A DNA stretch of 33,789 nt, taken from a virus. The notes under the pieces were generated by a model. It was not told the origin of the DNA, searched no databases, and was given only the letters and a program-made list of their open reading frames with translations. Positions 15,853-22,110 of the stretch are shown in pieces. Every line of letters starts with the position of its first letter. Position 1 is the first letter of the stretch. Where the stretch lies: positions 1-33,789 of IMG/VR virus record IMGVR_UViG_3300035523_000075. The stretch is one strand, 5' to 3'. Made by a program: the position numbers and the translations under genes.

Positions 15853-17415
15853 CTACAGCACTTGGCGCATACTGGGCGCGATCGGCACGTTCACCACCGG
15901 GAAGGCCGGCGCTTCCAGGCGCTGGGCCAGGTGCTTCCTCATCTGCCAGGCAATGCCGGTGCTCATCACCCGGTCGTCCCACTGGCCCTGAGGGGCGCCC
16001 GTCTTGCCGTCCGGCAGGTTCTGGTAGAACACCAGTTCGGGGATCGCCATCGCGTCGCTGAGGGCCAGCGCGAAGGTCCGCAGGCCGTGCTCCAGCTCGT
16101 CGATGAGCAAGGGTTTGGTGCTGACGCTCGTCAGCCAGCCAAGCTTGCCTGGCTCGATCTCGACGCCCTGGGCGCTCAGGACCGGCCGCTCCCGGAACAA
16201 GCCCGGCGTCCCCAGGTTGCGGCAGGTCACCACCACAGTCAGGCCGTGGTTGTTGCGCTCGATGCCGTACAGGCCGGGGTAGACGCGGGCAACGCGGTCG
16301 ATGAGGGTGCCGAACACGTCCGGCGGCCAGTGGCCATGCAGCCTCAGGACCTCCGTGGGGCGCTCCGGCGCGTCCGCGTCCAGCACCACCAGGTCGCTGT
16401 AGTCGCCGTGCTCGAGGCCCTCCGCCACGTCGGCGCCGGCGATGTACCGGTGTCCCTTCACGGGGGCCGCGAACACGCGCAGCTCCTCGGGGTCGAACCT
16501 CAGGTGCTTGGCCCAGTGCGGCCGGTCAGACTCGACGCCGACCCAGTACAGGCCCGCGGTGAGCTCCCGCGGCCACTGCTCCGGCGGCAGAGGCTCGCGG
16601 CAGAGCAGCCGGTGCTTGTCCAGGTAGGCCTTGTCGAACACGGGGCGGCCCGTCTGAACGAAGGCCTCGTCTGGGTCTCGGGGGTACTCCTGGTGGATCT
16701 GCCAGGGCCGGACGTAGTCCGCCAGCTTCTGCTCGTACCAGGCTTCGTCCCGCTCCGGCCGCATGCTGTACGGAAGGAAGACCCGGTGCCAGGAGCTCTT
16801 GGGGTGTGCCGCCTTGGCCCACAGCTCCGCGAAGAAGTTGCCGATGCCGTCAGCAGTCGAGAGCGCGATGAAGCGCCCGCCGGCGTCCATGGTTGGGCCA
16901 AGGGCGGCGAAGTTCTGCTCAGCCCATTGGTGAAAGGCGTGCTCGTCGGCGATCACCAGGCTTGCCGTGCGGCCGCGGCCTGCCCTCTCGGTGCTGGTCA
17001 GAGCCACCACTTCACTCGCCAGGCAGGGAAACTCCAACCTCACGGTGTTGTTGCGACCCACCTCAGGCTGCAGGTAGGGAGGCAGGTGCTCAAAGATGTA
17101 GCGGGCCTTGCCCAGCAGCAGCTCGGCGTCATCGCCCGTCTGGCTCACCAGCAGCACCGGGCTGCCGGGGCGCGTCATGGCGGTGTGGAGCGAGAAGGCA
17201 GCCGCCATCCAGGAGATGCCTAGCTGGCGTGCCTTCAGGATGACGACTCGCCGGTGCTCCTCCCACACCTCCGCCAGCCGGAGCTGCCAGGGCCAGGGCT
17301 CCAACTGGGTGCCGCCGTTGTCCTGCACCCATACGTGATGCTGGAGGAAGTACCGAAAGGACCCTACCGAGGCCCTAAAGTCCTTCAGCTCCTCCGTAGT
17401 CCTCAGGACCCCCAT
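15853..17415 (-). CDS. terL: Terminase large subunit
   Basis: This encodes 520 residues from ATG at 17415, overlapping the small subunit gene by 41 bases. The ATPase part has the terminase-type Walker A KARQLGISW (residues 61-69) and Walker B VIADE (154-158), with the coupling motif LSTADG near 185. The nuclease part has the acidic residues expected of an RNase H-like fold: GADVAEG (near 330), DYSDLVVLD, YGIERNNHG, and QWDDRVMS near the end. It would pump DNA into the procapsid through the portal and cut the concatemer. Length and motif order are normal for the family. Confidence 0.95.
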   Translation of the reverse strand: MGVLRTTEELKDFRASVGSFRYFLQHHVWVQDNGGTQLEPWPWQLRLAEVWEEHRRVVILKARQLGISWMAAAFSLHTAMTRPGSPVLLVSQTGDDAELLLGKARYIFEHLPPYLQPEVGRNNTVRLEFPCLASEVVALTSTERAGRGRTASLVIADEHAFHQWAEQNFAALGPTMDAGGRFIALSTADGIGNFFAELWAKAAHPKSSWHRVFLPYSMRPERDEAWYEQKLADYVRPWQIHQEYPRDPDEAFVQTGRPVFDKAYLDKHRLLCREPLPPEQWPRELTAGLYWVGVESDRPHWAKHLRFDPEELRVFAAPVKGHRYIAGADVAEGLEHGDYSDLVVLDADAPERPTEVLRLHGHWPPDVFGTLIDRVARVYPGLYGIERNNHGLTVVVTCRNLGTPGLFRERPVLSAQGVEIEPGKLGWLTSVSTKPLLIDELEHGLRTFALALSDAMAIPELVFYQNLPDGKTGAPQGQWDDRVMSTGIAWQMRKHLAQRLEAPAFPVVNVPIAPSMRQVL

Positions 17416-17851
17416 CGGCTCTCACGCTGCCCTCTGGGGCCGGCTCGCGCAGTATGCCCAGCGCCTGCTCGTAGGTCACCTCGGACACCTGGATGGGTCC
17501 GCCGTTGGGTCCGCTGACCTCCTGCCGACTCTCGGTGCGCTCGATGTAGCCGCGCTCTCGCCCAAGGCATTTGAGGGCAAAACACACGGCCCAGGGCTGC
17601 TTCCTCTTGACGCTCAGCCGCAGACCCGACTCCGCTTCGTCCAGCAGCGCCTCTCTGGCGTCCCGAAGCGCCTCCTGGCACTCCTCAAAGGTCTGCACGT
17701 AGTCCCGCACGGTAGAGGGCGCGCACCTCAGCCGAGTGGCCGCTTTGCTGATTAGCCCGTGGCACGCCCTGAGGGCGGCCGCCACCTGCTCAGGCTCGAA
17801 CCTGCGCTGTTTGATAGGTGGCGGATTGGAGGGTTTGGCAGTTTCGTCCAT
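17375..17851 (-). CDS. terS: Terminase small subunit
   Basis: This encodes 158 residues from ATG at 17851; only a weak purine-poor leader precedes it. An N-terminal helix-turn-helix (VAAALRACHGLISKAATRL, then CAPSTVRDYV) would bind the packaging site. It is followed by an oligomerisation helix (EALRDAREALLDEAESGLRLSV), then KRKQPWAVCFALKCLGRERGYIER, a segment typical of small terminases. The acidic C-terminal tail would contact the large subunit. The gene directly precedes terL, as usual. Confidence 0.88.
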   Translation of the reverse strand: MDETAKPSNPPPIKQRRFEPEQVAAALRACHGLISKAATRLRCAPSTVRDYVQTFEECQEALRDAREALLDEAESGLRLSVKRKQPWAVCFALKCLGRERGYIERTESRQEVSGPNGGPIQVSEVTYEQALGILREPAPEGSVRADGGPEDYGGAEGL

Positions 17852-17873
17852 GGGTGCCGGGCCGTAAACGAGC

Positions 17874-18002
17874 GGGGCCCGACGTACCTGGCTGGCAAGT
17901 CGGGCCCCTGTCTGTTGTTGACTGGTTGGGTTGGGAGCGAGGGCCCAGGTCGTGCGCCCGGGCCCCGGCTCCCTCCGGCAGTTAGGGCCGGCTTCGCGCC
18001 GG
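17874..18002. repeat. Three tandem inverted repeats upstream of terS (candidate packaging or RNA element)
   Basis: The 174-base gap upstream of terS holds no gene. It contains a perfect 10-bp inverted repeat (GGGGCCCGAC at 17874-17883 with its reverse complement at 17899-17908). A larger hairpin has arms GGGAGC at 17933 and GCTCCC at 17968, with inner GGGCCC copies. A third has CCGGC at 17988 with GCCGG ending at 18002. None has a T-run on either strand. The position next to the terminase genes makes a cos/pac role possible; stable leader RNA folds for the late message are the alternative. Confidence 0.55.
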
Positions 18003-18025
18003 TATTCGGCGCCAAATAGTGCGGG

Positions 18026-18352
18026 CTAGTCCTCCAACTCGCCGGACAGGTACTCACGGCGGGTCAGGACGCCCTTGGGCGGGCAGACCTCGGGGTGGAC
18101 GCGCCCATCAGCGATACGCTCACTCGCTTGGCGTACAACGGTACACCGTCCGCGACCAGCACCTTCGTAGCACTGAGCCCCCACGGCCCCCAGCGCCAGT
18201 GACTCCGCGGAGGACAGTAGCACGTGAGTGATCTTCACCGGCCGAGGCGCCGGCCTATGCTCCTCTTCCCTGCGCTGGCGCTCCTGCAGGGCCGCGATGG
18301 GCCCCTTCGTGCTGCCCGCCGCGCCGTCTCTGCGCCACGCCGCCACACTCAT
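18026..18352 (-). CDS. First late-operon protein, unknown function
   Basis: This encodes 108 residues from ATG at 18352 with GGGAGGG three bases upstream; an in-frame TTG at 18364 lies inside the terminator tail and was not used. The N-terminal 40 residues are strongly basic and helical (RRDGAAGSTKGPIAALQERQRREEEHRP). The second half has two Cys around CYEGAGRGRC and a third in EVCPPKG. It is the first gene after the leftward promoter and terminator, and it precedes terS. In many phages a small DNA-binding or HNH-type protein sits here, but no catalytic motif is visible. Confidence 0.65.
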   Translation of the reverse strand: MSVAAWRRDGAAGSTKGPIAALQERQRREEEHRPAPRPVKITHVLLSSAESLALGAVGAQCYEGAGRGRCTVVRQASERIADGRVHPEVCPPKGVLTRREYLSGELED

Positions 18353-18362
18353 ACACCCTCCC

Positions 18363-18398
18363 AAACAAAAAGCCCCCTCGTCTAGAGACGAGAGAGCC
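18363..18398 (-). terminator. Intrinsic terminator between the late promoter and the first late gene
   Basis: On the minus strand a stem with core CTCGTC/GACGAG and loop TCTA is extended by further G-C and G-U pairs to about 11-12 pairs. It is followed by TTTTTGTTT. This is a standard Rho-independent terminator reading leftward. It lies only about ten bases upstream of the first late gene and downstream of the promoter at 18473-18501. The late operon is therefore expressed only if polymerase reads through. Confidence 0.8.
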
Positions 18399-18472
18399 CT
18401 ATACTGACACCTGCCGCGCCGGTGACCCGTGGCCAGATTGTCTGAAGCGTGTGGGTCGTCAAGACCGGCTAC

Positions 18473-18501
18473 AGTCTAGCGAGCCCTGCCACGCTTGTCA
18501 A
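18473..18501 (-). promoter_or_regulatory. Sigma70-like leftward promoter for the late operon
   Basis: On the minus strand, a perfect -35 TTGACA at 18501-18496 is followed by a 17-base spacer and -10 TAGACT at 18478-18473 (4 of 6 consensus). Predicted initiation is near 18466, giving a leader of about 60-70 bases before the terminator. No other close consensus promoter was noticed upstream of the terminase genes. Confidence 0.7.
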
Positions 18502-18642
18502 TGGGGGGTGTGTTCCAACCCTCAGCCGACTCTGGGGCCGGCTTAAGTTCGAGTCTCCCGCGAGGTGCTCTTCCCCATGGGCTGCCGACACTGTCCTGTG
18601 ATACTGAGGCCCCGCCAGCCGCCCCAGACACACTGACTACTA

Positions 18643-18659
18643 TCGTGCGTAACGCACGA
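18643..18659. promoter_or_regulatory. 17-bp perfect palindrome, candidate operator
   Basis: TCGTGCGT-A-ACGCACGA is a perfect inverted repeat with a one-base centre. It lies in a 399-base gene-free stretch (18353-18751) between the leftward late promoter and the plus-strand gene at 18752. A TACTAT box ends where the palindrome begins (18638-18643) but has no good -35. Length and symmetry suit a dimeric phage repressor or activator. No second copy was noticed. Confidence 0.5.
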
Positions 18660-18751
18660 CCCGTGGGAGCGGCCTGCGGGGCCTCCTGCTGGGCGCCCGC
18701 ACGCACCCAACACTCTGTTGTTCCTGGTTTTGCTGGCCGACCTTACCCCTG

Positions 18752-18964
18752 ATGGATCCCAAGTACCTGTACATCATCCCCATCGTCACTCCGCGTGGCC
18801 TCGTGCATCTGCACCTCTACCAGGCGCCCTGCGGCATCTACGTGCAGGCCGGGCCCGGAGCTCGGACAAAGCCCCGCACAGACCCGGAGGGCGAGGCGCT
18901 GCTGGGCAAGCACCTTGAGGGGTGTGCGGACTGCCAGCGGCTGATGGCCCACGTGGAGTTCTAG
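18752..18964 (+). CDS. Small HxxxCxxC protein, unknown function
   Basis: This encodes 70 residues from ATG at 18752. The codons have the strong G/C third-position bias of the other genes, but no ribosome site is visible, so it may be leaderless or start elsewhere. It ends in a four-base CTAG overlap with the convergent gene on the other strand. A beta-like N-terminus (YLYIIPIVTPRGLVHLHLYQ) is followed by GKHLEGCADCQRLMAHVEF. The H-x3-C-x2-C spacing resembles the metal site of small zinc-binding regulators. It is one of few plus-strand genes in the left two thirds. Confidence 0.6.
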   Translation: MDPKYLYIIPIVTPRGLVHLHLYQAPCGIYVQAGPGARTKPRTDPEGEALLGKHLEGCADCQRLMAHVEF

Positions 18965-19362
18965 CCCAGCCCTCGGGGGTGAGTGGGAGCAGGGCTGATG
19001 TACCCGAAGCTCTCCGCCCTGTCCCTGAGCTTCTCTTCCCAGCACCCCTGGCAGCACCAGACCGCGCTGCGGTAGGTCGCTGACTGAGCGAGGTACACCC
19101 CCACCTCGCCAAGGCGGGTGTGGCAGAGGATGCACTGCATGCCTACAGGCGGAATCCCGCTCTCTCCAAAGCGAAGCATCTCATTGGCCGTCCTCCCCCT
19201 TTCGCAAGCCTCAGCCTTAGCGTTCAGCTCCTGCCAACAGGAGGGGCAGATCCAGAGGTTCCTGCCAGGGGTCGTGCCGCTCTCAAGAGTACGGGCACCT
19301 TCACGAACGGAGATCCGGCAGACCATGCAACGAGCCTCTGGATCTGTCCTGGAGCTGGACAC
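18961..19362 (-). CDS. Multi-zinc-ribbon protein (four CxxC knuckles)
   Basis: This encodes 133 residues from a GTG at 19362, six bases after GGAGG; an in-frame GTG at 19422 with a poorer ribosome site would add 20 residues. There are four CxxC-type pairs in order: CMVC, CPSC, CILC and a CCQGC cluster, forming two similar ribbons. Each ribbon pairs a C-x2-C strand with an LWICPSCW- or VWCCQGCW-like second half. The layout suggests a duplicated treble-clef/ribbon fold that could bind nucleic acid or protein. No enzyme motif is seen. It is the last gene of the leftward accessory transcripts. Confidence 0.75.
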   Translation of the reverse strand: MSSSRTDPEARCMVCRISVREGARTLESGTTPGRNLWICPSCWQELNAKAEACERGRTANEMLRFGESGIPPVGMQCILCHTRLGEVGVYLAQSATYRSAVWCCQGCWEEKLRDRAESFGYISPAPTHPRGLG

Positions 19363-19642
19363 CCTGTCCCTCCGACGCCCGGCAAGCAAACCGAAGGCCA
19401 CCCTGCCTAGTGGTTCGGTCACCTGCTCGGACTCCAGGTTCCTACCCCATTCCGCACGCTGTCAAGCAGGCGGTACCTAGTCGGCCCGTCGCTAGCCCGA
19501 CTCGTCGCCCCGGCCGTCCTGGTCGAACCCCTGATCCCAGCACCTCAGGCGCACCTATAGAGTCGTCCCATGGGTGTTGGCTATCAGGGCCCCTTCCTCC
19601 GCGCTCCGCCCCCCGCACCCAGGAATGGTGAGCCAAAGCGGG
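19363..19642. other. Gene-poor spacer, no confident feature
   Basis: Between the zinc-ribbon gene and the small membrane gene I see no convincing gene on either strand. A minus-strand TTGACA box at 19460-19465 lacks a matching -10 at normal spacing. A 64-residue minus-strand frame here (19442-19636) is Gly/Arg/Pro-rich and has no ribosome site. Confidence 0.4.
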
Positions 19643-19816
19643 CTAGCGGTGGCCGTCCCGGGGGTGACTCAGGTGGGACAGACCGATCCCCAGCAGACTG
19701 AGGGCGGCGACCAGAATCGCGAAGGCGAAGGCTCTCTCATCCCTCAGGGCCTTGGCGTCAGGACGTGCGGGGTCGTCGGCGGCTGCACGGGTAGGGTCGT
19801 TAGGCGACAGGGGCAA
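19643..19816 (-). CDS. 57-residue single-pass membrane protein with TTG start
   Basis: I read this by hand. The strong ribosome site GGAGGT lies six bases before TTG at 19816, and the frame stops at TAG, 19645-19643. The 25-residue N-terminus is hydrophilic (SPNDPTRAAADDPARPDAK). A charged turn RDERAF then leads into one transmembrane helix (AFAILVAALSLLGIGLSHL) and a short basic/His tail. Third codon positions are nearly all G or C, as in neighbouring genes. It could be a holin-like or membrane-anchoring partner of the ImmA module upstream. The function is a guess; the coding call is good. Confidence 0.7.
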   Translation of the reverse strand: MPLSPNDPTRAAADDPARPDAKALRDERAFAFAILVAALSLLGIGLSHLSHPRDGHR

Positions 19817-20258
19817 GGGATTACCTCCACTTCGGGGATGGTACGGTGGGTGTCTCGCGGTCTCGACCCACTTGAAGGGTCTGGGGGCACAGGGGGGAGG
19901 CGGTTCATCAGAGGGGCTCGGACATTCCGCAGTATGCCCGAGCCCTGCGTGGGGCAGCGGGGGAAGGAGTTCCGCTCAGGGGAGCCCCCACGGTTCTGCC
20001 TTCGATACTGGGAAGAAGTGGCCTTCTGTTGGGTGGATGGAAGCAACCTGGGGTCCGGCTCGGAGCCCTGCCCGCGTGGCGAGAGGAAACAAAGGGGCCT
20101 CGGCGTCCCGCACAACGCCCAGGCCCCACTGTGGGCCAGAGGGTACCCTCTCAGGGAGAGGCCCAATGATGTGTTCGGTGCCGTGCTGCCAGCGACCTGC
20201 CGTCATCGCCGGTCGTCTAGGTTCTGACGCTGGAGGCATCCTGAGGTGGGGAAGGGGC
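19817..20258. other. 442-base spacer with clustered inverted repeats
   Basis: No confident gene is seen. A 14-bp perfect palindrome AGAGGGTACCCTCT lies at 20138-20151, next to GGCCC-cactgt-GGGCC and CTCTC-agg-GAGAG, so 20120-20165 could fold into a compact multi-hairpin. Minus-strand frames of 76 to 140 residues exist here, but they are Pro/Arg-rich with mixed codon use and no ribosome sites. The stretch lies downstream of the ImmA/membrane pair and could be its 3' untranslated region. Confidence 0.4.
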
Positions 20259-20795
20259 TCATTCGGGGTGCCCATCCTGCTCGGATGTAGCCGCAGGGGG
20301 ATCGGCCGTTCCCGCGCCGCTCTTGCGGGGTTTGATGGACCTGGTGACTCGTGCTGCGCCACCCTTGTACTCAGGGCCGTCCTTCCCGGAGCTCGGATCC
20401 GGCGGGGCGGGAAACAGGTGTTTGACCACCAGGTAGGCGATGCCCACGATCTGCAGGAAGTTCTCCCCCACTACCACGAGCACAAGATCGTGGTAGCCAG
20501 TGAAGTCTATCTTCTTCCAACCGATGAGCAGGACAAGCAATGCCTGGAACAGCAAGGTGCCGCAGAGCAGGCGGAAGGCGTAGGCCGACCACCTCGCCTG
20601 TAGTTCGTGGTACTGCATCTGACCCTGATTCGCGATCCGGAGGCGATCTGCTCGGGCCTTCAGCTCGGCCAGATCAGGGTCCTCTGAGTCCAGGCCATAC
20701 TCTCCTACCAGCGTGGCTCCCTGAATGCTCTCCTTAACCACAGTGTACGAGAGCTGGGGCACCTGGACGTCCGGATCCTCCCCATTGCCAGGCAT
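20259..20795 (-). CDS. Two-helix membrane protein paired with ImmA/IrrE
   Basis: This encodes 178 residues from ATG at 20795, directly abutting the TAG of the ImmA gene, so the two are coupled. The N-terminal 70 residues are soluble with a coiled-coil-like helix (PDLAELKARADRLRIANQGQMQYHELQ). Two transmembrane helices follow: YAFRLLCGTLLFQALLVLLIGW (about 72-93) and LVLVVVGENFLQIVGIAYLVVKHLF (about 104-128). A disordered Lys/Pro/Gly tail ends the protein. Such helical-hairpin proteins often accompany ImmA proteases. Here it could be the protease substrate, a pore-forming effector or an anchor. No named family is assigned. Confidence 0.75.
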   Translation of the reverse strand: MPGNGEDPDVQVPQLSYTVVKESIQGATLVGEYGLDSEDPDLAELKARADRLRIANQGQMQYHELQARWSAYAFRLLCGTLLFQALLVLLIGWKKIDFTGYHDLVLVVVGENFLQIVGIAYLVVKHLFPAPPDPSSGKDGPEYKGGAARVTRSIKPRKSGAGTADPPAATSEQDGHPE

Positions 20796-21317
20796 CTAGA
20801 GCAGGCCGCAGATTTGGAGCCTGAAACCGATCACGTCCTCAGAGACCACAAACGTCCTGGCCAGGTCTGGGATGTCATCCGGATGGTATTGTCCCTTACG
20901 CCCGAAGCTGGGGAGGAGCGTCCGCAGGAATGCCTGGGGCACGAGAAGGTTAGCCGCGAAGACGTTGGCCTCGCGCTCGACGGGGTCTCGGTTGGATGTG
21001 CCCAGAGGCACCCTCATCAGTACGCCGCGCTCTGGGTTGTTCTGAAGCTGGTCCTGGTGCAGGGCCCAGTGTCCAAGCTCATGGGCAATCGTGAACCGCT
21101 GTCGGTTCGGGCGGTCCACCGCGTTGACCACGACCGATTGCTGCTCAAGGTCTATGTACCCCGCGACTTGGCGGGCCTGATCTGAGAAGTAGGCCATTGC
21201 GACAGACAGACCTTCGGACTTGGACAGCTCCACCACGTTCACCGGAGGCGACTTCACGAAGTTTCTCTCCAGCATGGCTTCGGCCGCCATCTGCGCCCTC
21301 TCGTCAGCCTGGCTCAT
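20796..21317 (-). CDS. ImmA/IrrE-family metalloprotease
   Basis: This encodes 173 residues from ATG at 21317 with GGGAGG upstream. The zinc motif HELGH is at residues 79-83 (RFTIAHELGHWALH). The second-helix acidic ligand lies in DPVEREANVFAANLLVP (E114/E116), exactly the family pattern. Upstream, the VNVVELSKSEGLSVAMAYF region is the usual N-terminal subdomain. ImmA-type proteases cleave repressor-like regulators in integrative elements, and IrrE plays this part in radiation response. A cognate HTH repressor usually sits next to it, but none is present here. The partner gene is instead a membrane protein. Confidence 0.9.
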   Translation of the reverse strand: MSQADERAQMAAEAMLERNFVKSPPVNVVELSKSEGLSVAMAYFSDQARQVAGYIDLEQQSVVVNAVDRPNRQRFTIAHELGHWALHQDQLQNNPERGVLMRVPLGTSNRDPVEREANVFAANLLVPQAFLRTLLPSFGRKGQYHPDDIPDLARTFVVSEDVIGFRLQICGLL

Positions 21318-21409
21318 CTGCCTCCCCTCACACGACCTACCCGCACGAACACCTGTTCACCTGCTGTATGTATGACTTCGGTGCACTCAGGCAAGTTCCT
21401 CTGCTGGGG

Positions 21410-21628
21410 CTAGAACGGCGGTGGTGGAGGCTTATCACCCCCGCCGCGCTTCTGTGCCTGCCAGTCATGGTTGATGTCCGGCACGTAGACGAGTCCCTGG
21501 GCGGCTCCTTTCACCGCCAGCAGCCACCCGCCCGGGACGCGCGCCCTCTGGACGTCGCCCACTATGCCACCCTCTTGCTCCACGTGCTCCCAGACCAGCT
21601 TGGCGTGCCCCGCTGTCTGCTCAGGCAC
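21410..21628 (-). CDS. Small protein of unknown function (VPGGWLL/FVPD-like)
   Basis: This encodes 72 residues from a GTG at 21628, six bases after GGAGG; longer in-frame starts run into the upstream zinc-ribbon gene. Helix AGHAKLVWEHVEQEGGI is followed by a beta hairpin ARVPGGWLLAVKGAAQGLVYVPD, then a Trp and a Pro-rich tail (PPPPPF). Small proteins with RAxVPGGWLV followed by a FVPDPxHxW-like end are known from phage and bacterial genomes, but without a settled function. It lies between two accessory genes, all leftward. Confidence 0.65.
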   Translation of the reverse strand: MPEQTAGHAKLVWEHVEQEGGIVGDVQRARVPGGWLLAVKGAAQGLVYVPDINHDWQAQKRGGGDKPPPPPF

Positions 21629-21698
21629 TTCGGTCCTCCATCTCTGTTCGGGATCACCACTTCCGCACCACGCCGTTTGCCAGATCCTACGTCCAGTG

Positions 21699-21929
21699 CT
21701 ACTGCCCGTCGGCGACGAAGAGAAGGGTGTGCGTGCACGTATCACATATCACCGGTACCACAGCCAGGCCCTTTTGGAGGCTCAGGGCTCCGCCGCTCAC
21801 GATGGGCATGACGTAGATGTCATCCTGAACCGTCCAGCTCTCGCCACCGCAGAGCGAGCATGGGCGAGGGAACCCCAGGGCATCAAGCTTACGAGCGATC
21901 ATCTGTTTCTGTTGTGGTGATAAAGCCAT
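21699..21929 (-). CDS. Small zinc-ribbon protein
   Basis: This encodes 76 residues from ATG at 21929, eight bases after AGGAG. An N-terminal helix (SPQQKQMIARKLDALG) precedes a two-knuckle ribbon: CSLCGGESW and ICDTCTHTLLF, separated by about 40 residues of beta-rich sequence. The layout (helix, CxxCG, strand, CxxCxxTxLF) is seen in small bacterial and phage proteins of unknown role. It lies downstream of the TIR-like gene in the same direction. Confidence 0.75.
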   Translation of the reverse strand: MALSPQQKQMIARKLDALGFPRPCSLCGGESWTVQDDIYVMPIVSGGALSLQKGLAVVPVICDTCTHTLLFVADGQ

Positions 21930-22023
21930 TTATCGATCTCCTGGTTCGCGGCCGGCTTCGCTCATTGCATCCCGTGTCTAGGCCCAGCACCACCCTGGCG
22001 AGCGCCGTGCACTTGGCCTGTAG

Positions 22024-22110
22024 CTCCTCACCCGCCGCCGCCCCCGCCACTCCCCCAGCGTCGGCCCGCCCGGATGGCCGCGCCCTTGGTCATCGGGATG
22101 CAGCTCCGGC
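22024..22110 (-). pseudogene. Remnant of a YHxxGCRYL-type domain (copy A of a direct repeat)
   Basis: Bases 22070-22110 match 23183-23223 at 39 of 41 positions, and weaker similarity continues to about 22024. At 23183 this sequence encodes the end of the second zinc-type domain of the secreted protein (RSCIPMTKDAAIRMG). Here the same reading would give RSCIPMTKGAAIRAG, then breaks down into Gly-rich sequence. The last codons of the TIR-like gene (AGAASR and its TGA) are read from this repeat in another frame. It is best explained as a truncated duplicate of the secreted-protein gene. In the spacer below it (21930-22040) a possible 50-residue minus-strand frame lacks a good start. Confidence 0.7.
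22070..22110. repeat. Direct repeat copy A (39/41 identical to 23183-23223)
   Basis: The core reads ccggatggccgcg on the plus strand and continues through tcatcgggatgcagctccgg. The two differences are c/t at position 14 and g/c at position 19. Copy-to-copy distance is 1113 bases, and the TIR-like gene occupies almost exactly the interval. Confidence 0.85.

Noticed and set aside
15862-17223. Long plus-strand open frame (about 450 codons) opposite the terminase gene
   Set aside because: It is the antisense shadow of terL. High GC gives long open frames opposite real genes; composition is Arg/Gly/Val/His-rich and no motif is present.
18540-18570. TTCGAGTC, similar to a tRNA T-loop
   Set aside because: The five bases on each side do not pair, and no matching acceptor, anticodon or D arms were found nearby.
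18476-18752. Two opposing small frames in the control region
   Set aside because: Pro/Arg/Ser-rich, no ribosome sites, and they overlap the promoter and palindrome.
19460-19465. Minus-strand TTGACA box as a promoter
   Set aside because: The base run at the -10 position (17-base spacing) is GGAACC; only a poor TAGGAA at 15 bases exists.
19976-20209. Possible minus-strand 76-residue gene after the ImmA pair
   Set aside because: Mixed codon use and no ribosome site; kept only as part of the spacer description.
19574-20603. Overlapping plus-strand frames of over 200 codons
   Set aside because: Low-complexity Gly/Arg/Ser composition, no ribosome sites, and they run into the antisense of the two-helix membrane gene.
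21930-22089. Stop-codon read-through of the TIR-like gene into about 50 further open codons
   Set aside because: The frame after TGA begins in repeat-derived sequence, and there is no evidence for read-through context. A degenerate duplicate is simpler.
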